64,000 nt of DNA from an uncultured Collinsella sp. Lineage in GTDB: Bacteria > Actinomycetota > Coriobacteriia > Coriobacteriales > Coriobacteriaceae. The notes beneath the pieces are model-generated. The model saw only the letters and a list, made by a program, of their open reading frames with translations, was not told where the DNA came from and made no database searches. Below are positions 59,881-64,000 of this stretch, in pieces (position 1 is the stretch's first letter; the number at the start of each line of letters is the position of its first letter). Made by a program: the position numbers and the translations under genes. The stretch lies in contig CAUGGC010000009.1 of assembly GCA_959599095.1 (NCBI GenBank), positions 1 through 64,000 of the forward strand. Direction: 5' to 3'.

Positions 59881-60768
59881 ATGATTGCTTGGTGGCAGAT
59901 TCTTCTGTTAACCCTGTATGCGGGTTATCAGATTATGGATGAGCTGAACTGGTACACCTGTGCCGGCTCAGCCGTCTTCTCTGGTATGATTACCGGTTTG
60001 ATTATGGGCGACCTGCAGACTGGCCTGTTTATCGGCGGCAGCATGCAGCTCACCGTCCTGGGCGTTGGTACCTTTGGCGGCGCCTCTCGTATCGATGCCA
60101 ACTCCGGCACTCTGGTCGCCACTGCCTTTGCCGTGGGTGCGGGCATGAATCCCGAGACGGCTCTTGCCGCCATCGGCGTACCTGTCGCTGCCATTCTCGT
60201 TTACACCGATATCGCCGGCCGTTTCGCCAACACGTTCTTCGGTCACATGTGCGATGCCGATATCGAGAAGATGAACTGGGGCGCCTACAACGTACACTAC
60301 TTGCTCGGTGCCGTTTCCTGGATGTTGTCCCGCATGATTCCGGTCTTCCTGGCTCTCGCATTTGGCCAGGGCGTGGTCGAGGGCATCACCACCGCCCTTA
60401 ACGGCGACTGGAAGTGGCTGGGTGACGGTCTGTCTGTTGCTGGCGGTGCCTTGCCCGCCGTTGGCTTCGCCATTCTGCTCCGTTACCTGCCGGTCAAAAA
60501 GCACGTCGCCTACCTGCTGCTCGGCTTTGTAGTCGCCGCCCTGTTTGGTACGGCCTTCACGAGCATCATGAACCTCAACGCCAACATCGTCGCTGTGAAC
60601 GGTGCGCTTGGTAAGGGCGCCGTGGATATGGTCGGTATGTTCAATAACATGTCGATGCTGGCGATCGCTATTATTGGCTTTGCTCTGTCTTTGCTGTACT
60701 ACAAGAACAACCAGCGTCCCGTCGCTGCTGCTGGCGCTGCGGAGGGAGACGACGACGATGAGCTCTAA
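59881..60768 (+). CDS. PTS mannose/N-acetylgalactosamine-family EIIC
   Basis: A 295-residue polytopic membrane protein with the EII-Sor fold: MGDLQTGLFIGGSMQLTVLG (substrate and phage-type loop region), GASRIDANSGTLVATAFAV and GFALSLLYYKN at the end. The C-terminus is acidic (GDDDDEL). TAAGGAG precedes the ATG. It overlaps the EIID gene by 11 bases. Confidence 0.92.
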   Translation: MIAWWQILLLTLYAGYQIMDELNWYTCAGSAVFSGMITGLIMGDLQTGLFIGGSMQLTVLGVGTFGGASRIDANSGTLVATAFAVGAGMNPETALAAIGVPVAAILVYTDIAGRFANTFFGHMCDADIEKMNWGAYNVHYLLGAVSWMLSRMIPVFLALAFGQGVVEGITTALNGDWKWLGDGLSVAGGALPAVGFAILLRYLPVKKHVAYLLLGFVVAALFGTAFTSIMNLNANIVAVNGALGKGAVDMVGMFNNMSMLAIAIIGFALSLLYYKNNQRPVAAAGAAEGDDDDEL

Positions 60769-61597
60769 TGAGAAACTCGCCAATGGCACCACTGGCTACA
60801 AGATTACCAAGGACGACCTTGCGCAGATCAACCGTCGTAACCTGTTTGGTTTCCAGGATGGTTGGAACTACGAGCGCATGCAGCACTCTGGTTATCTCTG
60901 GATTATCCTGCCCACGCTGCGCAAGCTGTACGGTGACGGCACGCCGGAGCTAAAGGAAGCCTGCCGCGCCCAGTGCGCACCGTTCTTCAACACCTCAAAC
61001 TTCCTCAACACGATCATCACCGGTATCGATTTGGCGATCGAGGAAGAGGAGGGCATTGAGGGCCTCGAGGCTGTTGCCGGTCTCAAGACTGGTCTCATGG
61101 GACCGCTGGCTTCCATCGGCGATTCCATCTTCGGTTCGCTGCTCCCGACCATTTTCGGCGCTCTGGCTGCCAATATGGCCATGAACGGCAACCCCTTGGG
61201 TATCTTCATCTGGGTCGTCGTGAACATCCTTGTTGACTGGTTCCGCTGCAAGCAGACCCACATGGCCTATGAGCAGGGTATGAAGCTCGTCACCACCATG
61301 AGCGATCGCCTGAATGCGTTGACCGACGCGGCCTCCGTAATGGGTGTCTTTATGGTCGGTGCTCTGGTCGCAACCAATGTCGGTATCGTTATTGCGGCGA
61401 AGCCTGTTATCGGCGGCGTTACCGTTGACTTGCAGAACATCTGCAATATGATTTGCCCCAAGCTGGTTCCTGCCGCACTCGTCGGCTTCGTATACTGGCT
61501 CCTCGGTAAGAAGGGCATGACCTCGACGAAGGCTATCTTTATCGTCTTGGTTCTGTCCATTGCCTTGGGTGCATTCGGTATCATTTGCAAGGGCTAA
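60758..61597 (+). CDS. PTS mannose/N-acetylgalactosamine-family EIID
   Basis: 279 residues with the conserved EIID features: FGFQDGWNYERMQHSGYLWI, FFNTSNFLNTIITGIDLAIEE, LKTGLMGPLASIGDSIFGSL and C-terminal membrane helices. Forms the membrane domain with EIIC. The start at 60758 has GGAGGGAG upstream and overlaps the EIIC stop, so translation is coupled. Confidence 0.92.
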   Translation: MSSNEKLANGTTGYKITKDDLAQINRRNLFGFQDGWNYERMQHSGYLWIILPTLRKLYGDGTPELKEACRAQCAPFFNTSNFLNTIITGIDLAIEEEEGIEGLEAVAGLKTGLMGPLASIGDSIFGSLLPTIFGALAANMAMNGNPLGIFIWVVVNILVDWFRCKQTHMAYEQGMKLVTTMSDRLNALTDAASVMGVFMVGALVATNVGIVIAAKPVIGGVTVDLQNICNMICPKLVPAALVGFVYWLLGKKGMTSTKAIFIVLVLSIALGAFGIICKG

Positions 61598-61639
61598 ATA
61601 CCCCATATTGTCACGGCATTTGAGCCTCAATTGAGACGT

Positions 61640-61699
61640 GGCGCACACCTCCAAGGCGACTTTATCGCCATATCCCCTGGAGTGTGCGCCTCTTTTGTT
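61640..61699 (+). terminator. Terminator within the PTS cluster, after EIID
   Basis: GGCGCACAC pairs with GTGTGCGCC, enclosing an inner GGCGA-CTTTAT-CGCC, and is followed by TCTTTTG. It would separate EIIB-EIIC-EIID from the genes downstream, or permit partial readthrough. Confidence 0.7.
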
Positions 61700-61785
61700 T
61701 TGTCGGACACCGCTGTTCATAGGCGGTTATGCAGTCATCGTGTTCGATTAATTCCTTAAGGCTGCCTTGAAGGGAATATAGTGCA

Positions 61786-62409
61786 ATGCCATTTTGGATC
61801 GTCCTGTTTATTTGTGTTGTCGTGGCTTATTTCGCTGTGACCGAAGGAGCGAAAAAATACTTCGATATGAAATTGCAGGTATTGTTTAACTTGGGCTTAT
61901 ACCAAGATTGCATAGACCTGCTCGATCGCAAACTTGCGCGCATAGTAATGTCTACGTATAAGCAGTATTACCTGCGTTTCACGATCTATGAAGCTGCTGA
62001 TATGGACGCATATGCAGATCGAATGCTTGACCACTTGCTGGAGATGCCGTGCAGCGACAAACAACGTCGACAGCTTGCGGTTCGCGCCTTTAATTTCTAT
62101 ATCAAGACGGGTGACCGGAAGCGGGCGGCGTCCATGTTGGAAGAGATGCGCCCCATCGTGTCGAAGGGCATTTTGGCGGACAGTCAATTAACCTACGACA
62201 TAGTCTTTTGCCGTCGGCATGATAAGATCGATGAGATGGAAGCTATGCTGGATACGAGCGACCTTGGGTTACGCGGAAAGCTCTATCTGCTGCTTTCATA
62301 TCAATATGAGAGCAGCGGGAACAAGGGCGAAGCACTTAGATATCGCAACCTTGAAAAGCAGCTTAGAGACGCTCACAGACCTCCCACGATAAAACAAAAT
62401 ACTCACTAA
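61786..62409 (+). CDS. Membrane-anchored helical-repeat protein, paralogue of 3402-4025
   Basis: 207 residues, the same length and layout as the protein at 3402-4025: N-terminal transmembrane helix (FWIVLFICVVVAYFAV), then TPR-like helices (LLDRKLARIVM, YYLRFTIYEAADMDAYADRM, LAVRAFNFYIKTGDRKRAASML). It is inserted between EIID and EIIA of the PTS operon, after a terminator. AAGGG precedes the ATG. A role in clustering or regulating the permease is possible but only inferred from position. Confidence 0.75.
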   Translation: MPFWIVLFICVVVAYFAVTEGAKKYFDMKLQVLFNLGLYQDCIDLLDRKLARIVMSTYKQYYLRFTIYEAADMDAYADRMLDHLLEMPCSDKQRRQLAVRAFNFYIKTGDRKRAASMLEEMRPIVSKGILADSQLTYDIVFCRRHDKIDEMEAMLDTSDLGLRGKLYLLLSYQYESSGNKGEALRYRNLEKQLRDAHRPPTIKQNTH

Positions 62410-62490
62410 ACTTTAATGATGCAGTGGTCGTAAGAGCCCTTTTGAGGGGTTCTATGGCTAGAGAAAGCGAACGGTAGAAAGGTAGATAGA

Positions 62491-62919
62491 ATGATTGGAT
62501 TTGTACTAACTGGTCACGGTCAGTTTGCACCTGGTTTGAAAAGCGCTGTGGATATGGTCGCCGGCGAACAGCCTAATTTTGAGGTAGTTCCTTTTGCGGG
62601 CTCGGAGGCGGTTACTTTTGGTGATGATTTGCGAACCTGCATTGCCAAGATGCGTCAAGCTTGTGATGGCGTATTGGTGTTTGTTGATTTGCTTGGCGGT
62701 ACTCCGTTCAATCAAGCTATCCCAATGACGACTGAGCTCGATAACGTGACCGTTGTCACCGGAACAAATCTACCTATGCTGGTGGAGCTCGTTATGACGC
62801 GTGCGTTTGGAGACCCAACGCTTGATGAACTTGCCGAACGCGCACGGGTCGTTGGTCGTGAGGGAGTCGATCTCAAGAAACTCGAGAGTGCTGACATTGA
62901 TGAAGACGATGAGATGTAG
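62491..62919 (+). CDS. PTS mannose-family EIIA
   Basis: 142 residues. His9 in FVLTGHGQFAPGLKSA is the phosphorylation site. LVFVDLLGGTPFNQAIPM and NLPMLVELVMTRA are the characteristic later segments. The C-terminus is acidic (DEDDEM). AAAGGTAG precedes the ATG. It is the phosphoryl donor for the EIIB at 59323. Confidence 0.93.
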   Translation: MIGFVLTGHGQFAPGLKSAVDMVAGEQPNFEVVPFAGSEAVTFGDDLRTCIAKMRQACDGVLVFVDLLGGTPFNQAIPMTTELDNVTVVTGTNLPMLVELVMTRAFGDPTLDELAERARVVGREGVDLKKLESADIDEDDEM

Positions 62920-63006
62920 TGTCGCTATTAGCCCATTTATTGGACATGTTGGTGCGTTACCTGAAGGCTGAAGTATTGGTCAATTGCTCATTACGTGGAG
63001 AATATC

Positions 63007-63741
63007 ATGACGTGCACGAGGCACAGACAACCGCTATATGACCAGCTCGTAGATATTCTGATCGAAAAAATTGATCATGAATATCAGCCAGGTGATTTGA
63101 TTCCGTCCGAACGTGAGCTTGCCGAACGTTTCGGGCTTTCGCGGTCGACTGTCCGGCTTGCAATTCAGGAACTTGAGTATCTTGGTCGGATTGTGCGAAA
63201 ACAAGGTCGCGGTACGTTTGTTGCCGATCGACTAGCTCAAGCAACAAATCTTACCCAATCGTACAGTTTTACTGAACAGATGAAAGCGATGGGCCGGCTG
63301 CCAGAAACAACCATCTTAGAGTTCTGTGAAATGGAAGCAGATAAAACGCTCTCGATGCAAATGGGGATTCATTTGGGTGAAAAGGTATTAAAACTCAAAC
63401 GTTTACGAATGGCAGATGGTATACCTATGATGGTTGAGCGTAGCTATCTTCCAGCAAGGCTCTTTATTTCACTCAAGCGTCCTCTACTCGAACAAAAGCC
63501 CCTTTACGATGTTATTGAGCAGGATTATCAGCAGAAAATTCGAGTAGCGGATGAGGAGTTCTCTGCGGGTATAGCACGTCCATGTGACGCTCGGCTTCTA
63601 GGTATTGGTGAGGGTGCGCCAGTTCTGGACATAGTCCGAACTACTCACAACACCCAAAATGATGTTGTCGAGTTCACGCTTTCGGTGGCTCGTGCCGACA
63701 AGTTCAAGTACAGGATTTCTCATTATCGAGATACTCTGTGA
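63007..63741 (+). CDS. NagR/DasR-like GntR-family regulator, paralogue 2
   Basis: 244 residues with winged helix (RQPLYDQLVDILIEKIDHEY, FGLSRSTVRLAIQEL, GRGTFVADR) and UTRA domain. Very similar to the regulator at 54488. It sits inside the PTS cluster before agaS. The ATG at 63007 has GTGGAG 6 bases upstream; a GTG at 62995 in the same frame overlaps that site. Base composition is less GC-rich than in the neighbouring housekeeping genes, as for the galactosidase gene. Confidence 0.9.
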   Translation: MTCTRHRQPLYDQLVDILIEKIDHEYQPGDLIPSERELAERFGLSRSTVRLAIQELEYLGRIVRKQGRGTFVADRLAQATNLTQSYSFTEQMKAMGRLPETTILEFCEMEADKTLSMQMGIHLGEKVLKLKRLRMADGIPMMVERSYLPARLFISLKRPLLEQKPLYDVIEQDYQQKIRVADEEFSAGIARPCDARLLGIGEGAPVLDIVRTTHNTQNDVVEFTLSVARADKFKYRISHYRDTL

Positions 63742-63852
63742 TCGGATACGAGTGCTAACGAAAGAAAAACAGCCTATGACTACTACCCGATTTAACTTTT
63801 CAGATTAAGTCTTTGTATATCAGACAATTTAGTAAAGAAAGAGGTATTAGAA

Positions 63853-64000
63853 ATGTTCGAGAAGAGTGTCGAGGAGCTTACCGGGCTCGGCGCCCAGATC
63901 ACCACGGCCGAGATTGCTCAGCAGCCCGAGCTTTGGCGTGATACGCTCAACATCTATCGCGAGAACAAGGAGGCCATCGAGGCCTTCCTGGCCGAGGCTC
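63853..64000 (+). CDS. agaS: SIS-domain sugar isomerase/deaminase AgaS-like, N-terminal part
   Basis: 49 codons are visible before the window ends. MFEKSVEELTGLGAQITTAE and IAQQPELWRDTLNIY match the start of AgaS/GlmS-like ketose-aldose isomerases that deaminate GalN-6-P to tagatose-6-phosphate. GAGGTATTAG precedes the ATG. It completes the pneumococcal-like gene order. Its phosphosugar-binding SIS domain lies outside the window. Confidence 0.85.
   Translation, partial: MFEKSVEELTGLGAQITTAEIAQQPELWRDTLNIYRENKEAIEAFLAEA

Noticed and set aside
1..64000. CRISPR arrays or prophage modules
   Set aside because: No regularly spaced repeats with unique spacers, and no integrase, terminase, capsid or cas-like genes. 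The repeats present are isolated palindromes.

Overview
The window is GC-rich, uses GTG and TTG starts as well as ATG, and carries a dense housekeeping gene set plus mannose- and glucose-family PTS systems. Gene content and style suggest a gut actinobacterium of the class Coriobacteriia, most like Collinsella. That assignment is inferred from content, not from a marker-gene comparison.

Layout. 1-4030: 3' part of enolase (its 5' end is replaced by unrelated sequence at about base 50), a DivIC-like septum protein, Ppx/GppA, tRNA-Leu(UAA) with a duplicated 3' end, and a membrane-anchored helical-repeat protein. 4170-13430: orphan PTS EIIB, VOC protein, an OmpR-type two-component pair, a UBA/DUF4342 protein, a metallophosphoesterase, GluQ-RS, a DUF2207 protein and a GNAT acetyltransferase. 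13699-20122: purH, an unknown protein, a second two-component pair with an intramembrane-sensing type kinase, a universal stress protein and UppP. 20455-31721: PcrA-type helicase, ManA, GntR regulator, ROK sugar kinase, Mn-dependent pyrophosphatase, NhaA, class I aminotransferase and a STAS protein. 31875-37016: tatA-tatC-hypA-hypB-topoisomerase. 38385-43920: tmk-holB-ricT, then comF and a protein with an endonuclease-like C-terminus. 44671-52244: lipoprotein, Hpf, DegV, a dehydrogenase with a His/Cys-rich tail, HEAT-like protein, NAD-dependent (iso)citrate-type dehydrogenase and a SurA_N-like membrane protein.

52374-64000 is a host-glycan region. It holds a GlcNAc-type PTS EIICB gene (frameshifted as given), a NagR/DasR-like GntR regulator, nagA and a YhcH-family gene. 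Next come a GH35 beta-galactosidase, mannose-family EIIB, EIIC and EIID, a helical-repeat protein, EIIA, a second NagR/DasR-like regulator and the start of agaS. The order resembles the pneumococcal bgaC locus, which handles Gal-beta-1,3-HexNAc from mucin-type glycans. The inferred flow is import of GlcNAc and galacto-HexNAc disaccharides, cleavage, deacetylation and isomerisation. Two 16-bp sites of the form TGGT-N4-ACCA lie upstream of the EIICB gene and of the first regulator.

The intergenic gaps hold a second layer: many palindromic elements with no coding capacity. They include a 182-bp element with 31-bp inverted ends, an AT-rich 217-bp element with 29-bp inverted ends plus a solo end elsewhere, a perfect 30-bp inverted repeat after the helicase gene, two 67-bp copies of one family, and pairs of 31-33 bp palindromes. 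No transposase, integrase, CRISPR array or rRNA gene was seen.
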